Below, piece by piece: positions 55,824 through 63,808 of a stretch of 64,000 nt of DNA (the stretch's first letter is position 1; the number at the start of each line of letters is the position of its first letter). Below the pieces are notes generated by a model. It ran no database searches. It saw only the letters and a program-made list of their open reading frames with translations, and was not told where the DNA came from. Source of the DNA: Telluribacter roseus (lineage in GTDB: Bacteria > Bacteroidota > Bacteroidia > Cytophagales > Spirosomataceae); the NCBI RefSeq assembly GCF_017355915.2, contig NZ_JAFEUV020000004.1, positions 248,001 to 312,000 of the forward strand, read 5' to 3'. Position numbers and translations under genes: made by a program.

Positions 55824-56312
55824 TTATAAGCTTTTGTACATGATGTAGGTATCCACCAGTCCCAATGTCTGATGTCTGAATCCATTGGGTGTGGTACCGA
55901 TGATATCAAAGCCAAACTTCTTCCAGAGGTTTACGGCCCCTGTATTGGTACTGACGACGATGTTGAACTGAATGGCCAAGTACCCTTTTTGCCTGGCGAA
56001 GTCGATGGAATGCTCACACAACAGCTTTCCAACTCCTCTACCCTGCGCATCAGGATAGACCATATAACTGCCATTGGCAATGTGGCTGCCCAGGTCAATC
56101 TGATTGGGTTTGATGATGTAGGTCCCCCATACCGTATCATCTTCATCTACGGCGACAAACGTATCCATGTAGTCTGCAAACCAGTGTTTATCCAGGTGCT
56201 CTTTCGGAGTGTTCGGGTCAAATACATAGGTGTCTCCTGTTTGGATTACCTTTGAAAATATGCTCCAAACTTGGTCGTAGTCCTTTGCCTTATCTGCTTT
56301 TCTAATCTTCAT
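55824..56312 (-). CDS. GNAT family N-acetyltransferase
   Basis: 162 residues. The core reads GSYMVYPDAQGRGVGKLLCEHS, with QGRGVG as the acetyl-CoA loop, and NIVVSTNTGAVNLWKKFGFDIIG as motif B. The pattern resembles phosphinothricin- and ribosomal-type acetyltransferases, but the substrate is unknown. Isolated, between a non-coding gap and the ydeI-like pseudogene. Confidence 0.87.
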   Translation of the reverse strand: MKIRKADKAKDYDQVWSIFSKVIQTGDTYVFDPNTPKEHLDKHWFADYMDTFVAVDEDDTVWGTYIIKPNQIDLGSHIANGSYMVYPDAQGRGVGKLLCEHSIDFARQKGYLAIQFNIVVSTNTGAVNLWKKFGFDIIGTTPNGFRHQTLGLVDTYIMYKSL

Positions 56313-56529
56313 GTTACATTCTACTAAAAGGGCTCCGAAACTGTTGAAGCAGTAGAAGCGGACTGCTGACGCTTGGGAGCAAACGTAGTGGCGAAGATAT
56401 AGTATTGTCTGGAGTTCTCAGCCTTTGGGTACCTGTGCCTTTTCACAGGAGGGACTAGCACTTTGTTCCTAGTATGTAGAGGAAAGGAGCCTAATCATTC
56501 AGTCCCTTCCCATCCAGGATCAGTGGCTT

Positions 56530-56965
56530 TCATTTTTCAATCCTTGACTCGCGGGTTTTGGATTGCCTGGGTGCCGAGAAGTGGAGGAGGTAGGCTCTCT
56601 GCCGGCCCGGCGTCAGGGCCTCGAAGGCTGTTTTCAGAGCCGGGGCTCTATCCAGCTTGGTCTGAAACTCCTCGGGTATAGTATGTTCTGCTGTCTTTTT
56701 GAAATCTACTTTCAAACCGCCCCTTTCTACCTTGATGGCTTCGTAAATGTAAGCATTCAGGAAGGCCTCCCTCTCCATGACCTCCCCAACACTGGTAAAC
56801 CGGACCTGGCGCGCGGCCTGCACATTCTCCGTTTGCTGGACTAGAATACCCCCTGCATCCTGTACAGGGCACCTTTGACAAACAGGAGTGCGCAGTACTC
56901 TTTGAATTGGTGGATCAATACTACATTACCTTTCTGAAACGTGTAGCAGGGGACGCCCCACTTTA
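56530..56965 (-). pseudogene. YdeI/OmpD-associated family gene, frameshifted and cut by IS630
   Basis: The minus strand encodes a YdeI-type protein in two frames. The first frame (from the IS edge) gives KWGVPCYTFQKGNVVLIH then FKEYCALLFVKGALYRMQG and a stop; the second gives GGILVQQTENVQAARQVRF and continues as a 97-codon open frame to the natural end (TPGRQRAYLLHFSAPRQSKT...). The join at about 56851-56867 fits loss of one base. The 5' end stops at the IS; sequence beyond the right IS end (58031 on) would continue the frame as PLVALKWG. Two independent lesions, so not functional. Family role uncertain. Confidence 0.8.
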
Positions 56966-57009
56966 TTGATACGTGAGTAAGTTTGTTATATTGAGGTCTT
57001 TGTTGTTTG

Positions 57010-57483
57010 ATGGCAAATTATAAGCAAAGTGACTACGAAGCCCTGCGCCGACGCTGTGTTGAGCTTCATGAAGCGGGTTGGAAGCAGGCAGCAATTGCCC
57101 AAGCATTTGGCCTGACACAACCTTGGGTGAGTCGTACGTTGAAGAAATATAATCAACTGGGGCCTATGGCCTTGCAGGAAGGTAAACGAACAGGAGCCCC
57201 TACTCGCTTATCGGCCGAACAACTTCATCAACTAGTAGCAGAACTCAACAAAGGAGCCGAGCACCATGGCTTCAACGGGGCGATCTGGACACGTCCTCGT
57301 ATTAACAAAGTCATCAAGAAGCTATTCGGTGTAAGTTATGACCCGTCCCAGATAGGTAGAATTCTGAAGAAGTTAGGCTGGAGTCGCCAAAAACCGCAGC
57401 GCAAAGCACGGCAACAAGACCCTCGAGCAGTTGCTCAGTGGCAGCAAGAACTTATCCCAACGCTTAAAAAAAGCCAAGGATGA
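57010..57483 (+). CDS. IS630-family transposase, first frame (DNA-binding part)
   Basis: 157 residues from the ATG at 57010. Residues 1-60 form a helix-turn-helix (CVELHEAGWKQAAIAQAFGL then PWVSRTLKKYN), and 80-140 a winged-helix segment. Its stop comes shortly after an A7 run (57466-57472), where ribosomal or transcriptional slippage by +1 joins it to the second frame. This is the known way of producing full-length transposase in many IS630 elements. Confidence 0.88.
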   Translation: MANYKQSDYEALRRRCVELHEAGWKQAAIAQAFGLTQPWVSRTLKKYNQLGPMALQEGKRTGAPTRLSAEQLHQLVAELNKGAEHHGFNGAIWTRPRINKVIKKLFGVSYDPSQIGRILKKLGWSRQKPQRKARQQDPRAVAQWQQELIPTLKKSQG

Positions 57484-58018
57484 GGGACGAGTGATTCTGT
57501 ATGTAGATGAGTCAGCTTGCTATCTGCTGCCCTTATTAGCCAATACTTGGGCTCCTTGTGGGCAGACACCTGTTCTCGTTGAGCAAGCAGGCCGGGCCCA
57601 TTTAAGTTTGATTGCCGCAATCGCTCCGAACGGGCGTATTTATGTCGCTGGCCAAGATCAGGCCTTTACCGGTGAGGACATCGTCTGGTTTTTGGAGAAA
57701 CTCTGTGGACGCTATCGTAAGCGGAATATATTAATTATTTGGGACGGTGCAGCTATCCATCGCAGTGAGCCAGTGAAGCAGTTCCTGCGTAAACGACCAG
57801 GTCGGATTCATTTAGAACGCTTACCGGCCTACAGTCCAGAGCTTAATCCAGTCGAACTGGTCTGGGGTCAAATGAAAGGAAGTTTGAAGAATCGAGTATT
57901 TACCAACCTGGAAGAACTAACAGCAGCAATTCTTGAACAAGTCAAGCATTTAGAAGAAGATCCTGATTTGGTAAAAGCCTTCTTCAATAAAAAAGAAATA
58001 GCTTTTATGACAAATTAA
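57431..58018 (+). CDS. IS630-family transposase, second frame (DDE catalytic part)
   Basis: About 190 residues in the +1 frame relative to the first part, overlapping it by some 50 bases. The DDE triad is intact: ILYVDESACY (first Asp), IIWDGAAIHRS (second Asp) and YSPELNPVELVWGQMK (Glu). The annotated left edge is the open frame, beginning with TTG; actual translation probably enters at the A7 run near 57466 by frameshifting and not by a separate start. Confidence 0.88.
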   Translation: MLSGSKNLSQRLKKAKDEGRVILYVDESACYLLPLLANTWAPCGQTPVLVEQAGRAHLSLIAAIAPNGRIYVAGQDQAFTGEDIVWFLEKLCGRYRKRNILIIWDGAAIHRSEPVKQFLRKRPGRIHLERLPAYSPELNPVELVWGQMKGSLKNRVFTNLEELTAAILEQVKHLEEDPDLVKAFFNKKEIAFMTN

Positions 58019-58030
58019 TTCACGAATCAA

Positions 58031-58272
58031 TAATGCTACTAACGGAGAGGTATTACCGATGGTGGGGGAATTGAAAAACCTCCAGCCTGGACGAACGAAG
58101 CAAAATTGAAAATATTTTTCTGAAGATAATAACTAAAAGCTAAATAGATAATGTACAGCCGGAACCAAAGCCAAATAGCCAACTGCAGCCGATTGCTCCA
58201 ACGTCCAGCTCCACTATTGGCAATACTCCTGTTGGCGGTTCGTGTTTTGTCTTAATTGATTACAGTTCTTTT
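58031..58272. other. Gap between IS and SLOG gene, with a possible structured element
   Basis: No gene. The part next to the IS may hold the displaced 5' end of the ydeI-like gene. Bases 58155-58245 are GC-richer and on the minus strand carry AACCGCCAAC, AGCTGGACGTTGGAGC and GTTGGCTATTTGGC; GCCAAC/GTTGGC arms (58178-58183, 58231-58236) could pair. It lies downstream of the SLOG stop. Confidence 0.4.
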
Positions 58273-59037
58273 CTATCGATTATTTTCAGAAATCACATCT
58301 CTAACAATCATTGCGGTTATAAACGAATACGGAATAATATTAAACTTCTCCGATACTTCTTCGCCGATTTGTTCCTTAACGGGTCTGACATAATCTATGT
58401 TGTCTATTATTCTTATATTGTCACTGTTTGAGTAATTATCTGCTAAAATTTTAGTAGCACCACCTGTGGATTTTAATAAGAATACAGGCTTACGTGGATG
58501 ATATTCTCTAAACATTTCAAATTCTCTCTCTACTCCTTCCATACCGCCTATGCAGACAAGAGCATCAATTTGCTCGTTAATCATTTTATCTCGCATTAAT
58601 TCCAAACTCTTTTCGCATTGTAATTCTCCTTGAATATTTGGATTAAATTCTTCTCCTGATACTGCATCAGTCCAAACTATATTTGTGTAGCCGAGAGTAA
58701 ACAAGTTTATTGTTTCATTTGGAATTACTTTTTCATACGCCCTTGACTGAAATATAGTAATTGGCTTTTCTTTCCCTTCATTTCGACTTATATTTTCAAT
58801 TTCCATATTGATTCTAAACTCTGTTGCAATCATTGCAACTAAAGGCGAAATTGAGGGGTGACCACCAAATACAATTTTGCCATTCGCTTGAAAAATATTC
58901 CTTGATAATCCAATTATTGCCTCTTCAATTTGAATTTGCGCATTTTTTATCTTAATGTAATTTTCTTCATATTTTTTACTTCTCCTTTCTGAAGGTACAC
59001 TTGCTGAAAGAAGTATTGTAAATCGGTAATAACTCAT
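58273..59037 (-). CDS. Stand-alone SLOG-domain protein (TRPM/LSDAT type)
   Basis: 254 residues, a single Rossmann-like domain. Features of the SLOG (SMF/DprA-LOG) superfamily of the TRPM-like LSDAT branch are: ILLSASVPSERRSKKYE at the start, IVFGGHPSISPLVAM (55-69), LVCIGGMEGVEREFEMF (160-176) and VFLLKSTGGATKILAD (185-200). SLOG domains bind ADP-ribose derivatives and related nucleotides; in Thoeris ThsA a SLOG domain senses the signal made by a TIR enzyme. Here no effector domain is attached. It follows the TIR gene by 10 bases, and both are AT-rich relative to the chromosome. The nucleotide role is inferred. Confidence 0.78.
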   Translation of the reverse strand: MSYYRFTILLSASVPSERRSKKYEENYIKIKNAQIQIEEAIIGLSRNIFQANGKIVFGGHPSISPLVAMIATEFRINMEIENISRNEGKEKPITIFQSRAYEKVIPNETINLFTLGYTNIVWTDAVSGEEFNPNIQGELQCEKSLELMRDKMINEQIDALVCIGGMEGVEREFEMFREYHPRKPVFLLKSTGGATKILADNYSNSDNIRIIDNIDYVRPVKEQIGEEVSEKFNIIPYSFITAMIVRDVISENNR

Positions 59038-59047
59038 ATATTATTTG

Positions 59048-60265
59048 TTAAGGATAAACTATGTTACATAAATCGAGAATTCTTCCTTCTGTATAAAAAT
59101 CAACAACTGATTTTTGTGAGAGCCATCTATTGATCATTTCTCTTTTTTCTTCCATAAATTCAGGGCCAATTATAATCTTATCTCCAGGCAATTTTGAAAT
59201 ATCAGAATAGTGATAATCATCTATTCTTGGCGGTCGTGGGGTTGCCCAAATTTTATATGTATGATTTCCTTTTTTATTTGTTACTGTGATAAACCCAAGC
59301 CCATCAACATTTGAATTTGCTCCAACATTCTGCAAAGCAGCGATAATATTTGTAGTTAAATAATTTCTCATTCGATATAATGCAATTGAGTGTTGTTGCT
59401 TGATGTCAATTATAAGAGTATCTAATAAATTGGCATTCATTTTTTTTGAGGTATTAAGAACTATATTCCGTCTAAACTCATCGTCGATCGAAAGCACCTT
59501 TGGAGAATTATCTACATTTATTGCTAATATCCCCAACCGATATTTTTTAGCAAAATCAATTTCATATTGCACCCATTGAGAATTTTGGTAGTTAGGTGAT
59601 TCAATAAGAAGAACCATTGCTTTATCTGCAAGTTCTTGATATAACCTATTTTGAAAATTAACGCTAGGATTGATGCTAAATCTATCAAGAAATACGTCAA
59701 AACCTTCATGATTGAGCCTATCGAAAAGTTGTTCAGCAAAATCAGAGGTATCGCTTCTACGATAACTAATAAAAATCTTTTGGTCTTCTTCGCTAATTCC
59801 CACTAAGCCAAAAATTGTTGGTATTACTTCATCAATATTCGCTTTCCAAAATACTGCATTAGGAATATTAAAAGGATGTGGTAAACTATATGGATTGCCT
59901 ATTTTTAGAACTGGCAAAACAGTATGTTGCCAACTTAAAAGAGTTGGTTCAGCAAGACTACTGCTCATCCCATCACTAACTACAATCAACAGTTTTAAAT
60001 TATCAGGGATTCCTAGCGCTTGACAACCATTAAACCTCACTGCAAGCCCACCGCATGGAGGCTGAGAAATAATAAAATTGTTATTAAGGTTTGCAATTGA
60101 CCTAATCAATTCAGTTTTTAAATGAATTGCTAATTGCTCAGAAGCCGTATTATCAGTAAAGCAAATTGCTACATAAGCCGATTTTGGAGAAGGGAAATTG
60201 TCAAACTTTTCACAACTGAAAGTTCCGTGCTGGGTTTGAAGTTGTATGATTAATTCTGATGCCAT
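59048..60265 (-). CDS. TIR-domain protein with unknown flanking domains
   Basis: 405 residues from the ATG at 60263-60265; a TTG three codons earlier is possible. Residues about 163-295 form a TIR domain: KIFISYRRSDTSDFAEQLFDRL, GFDVFLDRFSI and LLIESPNYQNSQWVQYEIDFA, where the Glu of WVQYE (near 235) matches the catalytic glutamate of NAD-cleaving TIRs. The first 160 residues look like an alpha/beta domain (AYVAICFTDN, LLIVVSDGM, TVLPVLKIGNPYSLP), and the last 110 form another; I recognise neither. It is the first gene of an operon with the SLOG protein. A role in phage defence is inferred. Confidence 0.85.
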   Translation of the reverse strand: MASELIIQLQTQHGTFSCEKFDNFPSPKSAYVAICFTDNTASEQLAIHLKTELIRSIANLNNNFIISQPPCGGLAVRFNGCQALGIPDNLKLLIVVSDGMSSSLAEPTLLSWQHTVLPVLKIGNPYSLPHPFNIPNAVFWKANIDEVIPTIFGLVGISEEDQKIFISYRRSDTSDFAEQLFDRLNHEGFDVFLDRFSINPSVNFQNRLYQELADKAMVLLIESPNYQNSQWVQYEIDFAKKYRLGILAINVDNSPKVLSIDDEFRRNIVLNTSKKMNANLLDTLIIDIKQQHSIALYRMRNYLTTNIIAALQNVGANSNVDGLGFITVTNKKGNHTYKIWATPRPPRIDDYHYSDISKLPGDKIIIGPEFMEEKREMINRWLSQKSVVDFYTEGRILDLCNIVYP

Positions 60266-60604
60266 TTGCCTCAATTTATTTTTTTATAAAAACCATAATT
60301 ATTAAGGTCGCTACAATATCAATCAAGTAAAAAGAAATAAGAGTTAAAAAAAACGCAAATCCAACTGTTGTTATAGGTAGAAGCATTCATACTAAAGTTA
60401 ATTTCTTCATCTTTGGCAATTGCCCCAACACCCTTATATAAATCTCTGTATTGCCTTTCTTGAAAAATATAAAACCCGTCAAGTACCTAAAATGTCAGAA
60501 TTGCTATGTAAGACACCAAAATGTATTAAAATTTGTATCTTTTGCTGCAAGTGCGAAAAGTGCAGACATAAGAGTAATTGTCCAGCCTTTAATTAGGAAA
60601 GAAT

Positions 60605-60643
60605 TTGAATTCATTCTTGAAATAACAATTTGAATGAATTCAA
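60605..60643. repeat. 12-bp inverted repeat
   Basis: TTGAATTCATTC at 60605-60616 pairs perfectly with 60632-60643 across a 15-base loop. Could be the mark of a terminator or a decayed element end. Confidence 0.6.
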
Positions 60644-60947
60644 GATGTTTGATTTTGCGTTCCATTTTTATTTCATTCATTTTTGAATGTAGTGGTTGAC
60701 TTTACTTCCACATTGCCTTTGTGGTAGATCCTATCTGTAGGAGTGAGGCGCCACGCTTAATATAGACAATATAGTAACAATGAACGGATTAAAGGTGATT
60801 TTACGGCCCCATATGGAAGACACAGGTAACTTACAAAAAAAGAATCATTGACAGGTACTTCGCCAGCCTAATTTTATCCAACGGTACTTTTTGCTACTGG
60901 TACTTCCATTAATAAGCTAAGGTATCTGCCGCCGTTCCAAATCACAC

Positions 60948-60974
60948 AAACCGTGCGGTTCCGCACGGTTTTTT
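60948..60974 (+). terminator. Orphan terminator upstream of the efflux operon
   Basis: Arms 60948-60957 and 60962-60971 form a 10-bp GC-rich stem with a GTTC loop, running into seven T residues. No plus-strand gene precedes it, so it may end a small RNA or block readthrough. Confidence 0.75.
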
Positions 60975-61090
60975 CTTTACCTAAAATTAGTAATATGCTG
61001 AAATATAGTATGTTATGAATTGGCACGGCAATGGTATATCTATAAGGGTATTAGCCATGAAAATTTTCACGAAATACCCCCGCCTTAGCC

Positions 61091-62335
61091 ATGGATCGAG
61101 AAATTGCCCCCGAGTACCTTAAAAAACAGAAAAGTCGGCGCTGGCTGCTGGGCGCCGTCGCCCTGATGGCCCTGCTTACCGTTGTATATGCCTTCCGAAA
61201 CTCCCTGCGCAGCTCCGTCGAAGCCTCCCGCATCCGCACCGCTACGGTGGAAGTGGGTGACGTGGAGAATACCCTCACGGCTTCGGGGGAAGTGATACCC
61301 GCCTTCGAGCAGACTATCACCAGCCCCATCAAGGCCAGCATCAAGCGCATCCTGCTAACGCCCGGCACGCAGGTAGCTCCCGGCCAGGCCATCGTGGAGC
61401 TGGACAAGTCATTTACCCTGATCGAGTTTGAAAAAATGCAGGATCAGTTGGCCCTCAAGCGCAACAGCATCGATCAGCTCCGGATGAAGCTCAACAAAAA
61501 CCTGTACGATGCCGAGATCAACGACAAGATCAAATCACTGAACATCAACAAGCTTCGCGCTGACTACGAAGATGCCAAACGCCTGCAGAAGGTAGGTGGA
61601 GGTACCGCCGAGGATGTGACCCGGGCCGAGAACGCGCTGCGCATCGCGGAGCTGGAAAAGAAACAGCTCGAAAACGACCTCAGCTACAACCGCGAGTCCA
61701 TGGGATCCAGCCTGCGTGAAACCCAGCTCAGCGCCCAGATCGAGGAGAAGAGCCTGAAAGAAATGCAGCACAAGCTGCGTATGGCCGACATCGTCGCCGA
61801 CCGCAAGGGCGTACTGACCTGGGTGAATGAAAACATTGGTTCGTCGGTCAACGAAGGTGAGATGCTGGCTAAGGTAGCTGACCTCGGTAGCTTCCGCATC
61901 GAAGGCTCCTGCTCGGATGTCTACTCGGATCAGCTGAAGGCATCATTGCCCGTCATCATCAAGCTCAACGAGACTACCCTGCGCGGTACCATCACGCAGA
62001 TCAAGCCGGTGGTGAAGAACGGGGTAGTGGAGTTTGTGATTCAGCTGGATGACGCGCAGAATGCCTCCCTACGCCCTAATATGAAGGTGGAGGTATTTGT
62101 GGTGACGGATCGGAGTGCCCGCAGCCTGCGGGTAGCCAACGGACCAGCTTTCAAGGGCAAGCGTCGGCAGTTTGTGTATGTACTTAACAACGGCAAGGCC
62201 CAGCGCCGGGAGGTAGAGGTAGGGCTCTCCAACTTCGACTACGTAGAGATCAAGAGTGGAGTACAGGCGGGCGATAAGGTGATCCTGACCGATCTGAGCC
62301 AGTATGAGCACCTGTCAGAACTGGACATTATCTAA
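61091..62335 (+). CDS. Efflux periplasmic adaptor (HlyD/MacA family membrane fusion protein)
   Basis: 414 residues. One N-terminal membrane helix (about 16-34), then a lipoyl/barrel-sandwich start (VGDVENTLTASGEVIPAFEQTI, residues 55-76), a long alpha-helical hairpin (about 115-230, DQLALKRNSIDQLRM, LEKKQLENDL) and a beta-barrel/membrane-proximal part ending RREVEVGLSNFDYVEIKSGVQAGDKV. It links an inner membrane pump to TolC. The TolC-like gene starts 16 bases after it, and an ABC ATPase follows, so the pump is probably MacB-type. Confidence 0.92.
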   Translation: MDREIAPEYLKKQKSRRWLLGAVALMALLTVVYAFRNSLRSSVEASRIRTATVEVGDVENTLTASGEVIPAFEQTITSPIKASIKRILLTPGTQVAPGQAIVELDKSFTLIEFEKMQDQLALKRNSIDQLRMKLNKNLYDAEINDKIKSLNINKLRADYEDAKRLQKVGGGTAEDVTRAENALRIAELEKKQLENDLSYNRESMGSSLRETQLSAQIEEKSLKEMQHKLRMADIVADRKGVLTWVNENIGSSVNEGEMLAKVADLGSFRIEGSCSDVYSDQLKASLPVIIKLNETTLRGTITQIKPVVKNGVVEFVIQLDDAQNASLRPNMKVEVFVVTDRSARSLRVANGPAFKGKRRQFVYVLNNGKAQRREVEVGLSNFDYVEIKSGVQAGDKVILTDLSQYEHLSELDII

Positions 62336-62351
62336 ACTGCCCGTCACCACC

Positions 62352-63806
62352 ATGAAAAACTTTCTACTCCTGATTTCGGTGCTGATGGGGCTGGGCGCCT
62401 TCGCACCACTCCTGGCCCAGACCCAGCACCTCGGCCTGCAGCAGGTCGTTGACCTGGCCCGTGAGCAGTCCATTGCGGCCAAGCAAGCCACGACCCAGAA
62501 GAAAAACAACTACTGGCAGTACCGCTCGTTCCTGGCCGACTACAAGCCCCAGCTTAGCCTCAATGGTACCCTGCCTGGTTTTACCCGCTCGTTTGTGGAG
62601 GTCATGCAGCCCGATGGTACCATATCGTTTCAGCCAGTTTCCAACAACAATTCCATGCTGAACCTGGCGCTGAGCCAGAGCCTGCCCATGACGGGCGGTA
62701 CCGTATTCGTACAGCAGCAGTTGCAGCGATTCGATGACTTTGCCCGGAACAACACGCTCTACAACGGTATTCCCTTCGCCATTGGCTTGAACCAGCCGTT
62801 GCTGCGCTTCAACCCCATGAAGTGGGAGCGCCGGATCGAGCCTCTGAAATTTCAGGAAGGCAACCAGCAGTTTATCGAGTCGCTCGAGCAGGTAGCCCTC
62901 ACAGCCACTGACCTGTATTTTGAACTACTGGTCGCGCAGGTAAATCTACAGATCGCCGAAAAGAACCTGAGCAACAACGATACGCTCTACAAGATAGCCC
63001 AGCAGCGCCTGGAGCTCGGCAAGATCTCGCAGAACGACCTGCTGCAACTGCAGATGGGCGTACTGACCGCGCAGAAAGACCTGGCGTCGGCCCGACAGGC
63101 GGCGGCGGTAGCCTCACTCCGCCTGAAAATGTACCTTAACTCGCGCGATGAGCGGGAATTGGAACTAGAAATTCCCAAAGAAATGAATGAAATTGAGGTG
63201 GATCCCCAGAAAGCTTTGGCGGAGGCGTTCGCTAATCGTTCTGATGCGATACTTTTTCAGCGGACCTTGCTGGAAGCGGAGCGCGACGTGAACCGGGCTA
63301 AGAAAGAAAATGGTGTTAACGCCTCGCTTAACGTGGCCTTTGGACTCTCTAACCGCGGAGCACGCCCGACCGACGTATACCAGCGGCCGCAGGACCGGGA
63401 GTTTGTGGAGGTGCAGTTTACGGTACCTATCATGACGTGGGGGCGCAACCAGGCCCGCACCGAGGTAGCCAAGGCCAATCAGGAGCTGGCCCAGCAGTCG
63501 GTAGCTCAGAACAAGCTGACCTTTGAGCAGGAGATATTCACCCAGGTGACGCTTCTACAGATGCTGCAAAAGCAGGTAAAGCTCACCCACCTGGCCGACC
63601 AGATCGCTGCCAACCGGTACCAGATTGCGCAGGAGCGCTTTATACTGAGTAACCTGAGCGTGACAGACCTGGGCATAGCTACGCAGGAAAAAGACCGCGC
63701 CCGGCGCGATTACATACTGGCCCTGCGCGACTACTGGCAGGCTTACTATACCTTGCGACTACTAACTCTATACGACTTTGAACTAAACCAAAAAATCAAG
63801 TACTAG
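62352..63806 (+). CDS. TolC family outer membrane efflux protein
   Basis: 484 residues from the ATG at 62352, which opens signal peptide MKNFLLLISVLMGLGAFAPLLAQ; an ATG 16 codons upstream overlaps the adaptor and is unlikely. Two outer-membrane-efflux repeats of long helices are visible: LGLQQVVDLAREQSIAAKQ, LALSQSLPMTGGTVFVQQQLQ, YKIAQQRLELGKISQNDLLQLQMG and YQIAQERFILSNLSVTDLGIA. It forms the outer membrane duct of a tripartite pump. The ABC ATPase gene begins two bases after its stop. Confidence 0.92.
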   Translation: MKNFLLLISVLMGLGAFAPLLAQTQHLGLQQVVDLAREQSIAAKQATTQKKNNYWQYRSFLADYKPQLSLNGTLPGFTRSFVEVMQPDGTISFQPVSNNNSMLNLALSQSLPMTGGTVFVQQQLQRFDDFARNNTLYNGIPFAIGLNQPLLRFNPMKWERRIEPLKFQEGNQQFIESLEQVALTATDLYFELLVAQVNLQIAEKNLSNNDTLYKIAQQRLELGKISQNDLLQLQMGVLTAQKDLASARQAAAVASLRLKMYLNSRDERELELEIPKEMNEIEVDPQKALAEAFANRSDAILFQRTLLEAERDVNRAKKENGVNASLNVAFGLSNRGARPTDVYQRPQDREFVEVQFTVPIMTWGRNQARTEVAKANQELAQQSVAQNKLTFEQEIFTQVTLLQMLQKQVKLTHLADQIAANRYQIAQERFILSNLSVTDLGIATQEKDRARRDYILALRDYWQAYYTLRLLTLYDFELNQKIKY

Positions 63807-63808
63807 CC

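Larger units (their letters stand above)
56966..58030 (+). mobile_element. IS630-family insertion sequence
   Basis: 1065 bases, flanked by TA on both sides (56964-56965 and 58031-58032), the target duplication of the IS630/Tc1 group. Imperfect terminal inverted repeats of 21 bases (56966-56986 and 58010-58030, 17 of 21 matching) begin TTGAT. It carries two overlapping reading frames that together form one transposase. It interrupts a ydeI-like gene. Confidence 0.93.
60266..61090. other. 825-base gap between the TIR operon and the efflux operon
   Basis: AT-rich up to about 60700, then of more ordinary composition. It should contain both divergent promoters, but no TAnnTTTG box was found near the TIR start. 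A 12-bp inverted repeat (60605-60643) and a strong hairpin terminator (60948-60974) are present. No convincing gene; a 60-codon TTG-initiated frame at 60451-60633 has no recognisable features. Confidence 0.5.

Noticed and set aside
58273-59037. SLOG protein as a cytokinin-type LOG phosphoribohydrolase
   Set aside because: The LOG motif PGGxGTxxE is absent; GGMEGVEREF and the FGGHP block fit the TRPM/LSDAT branch better.
60451-60633. 60-codon plus-strand frame with a CxxC-like pair
   Set aside because: Starts at TTG, lies in AT-rich intergenic DNA and shows no family pattern or ribosome-binding context; could be chance.
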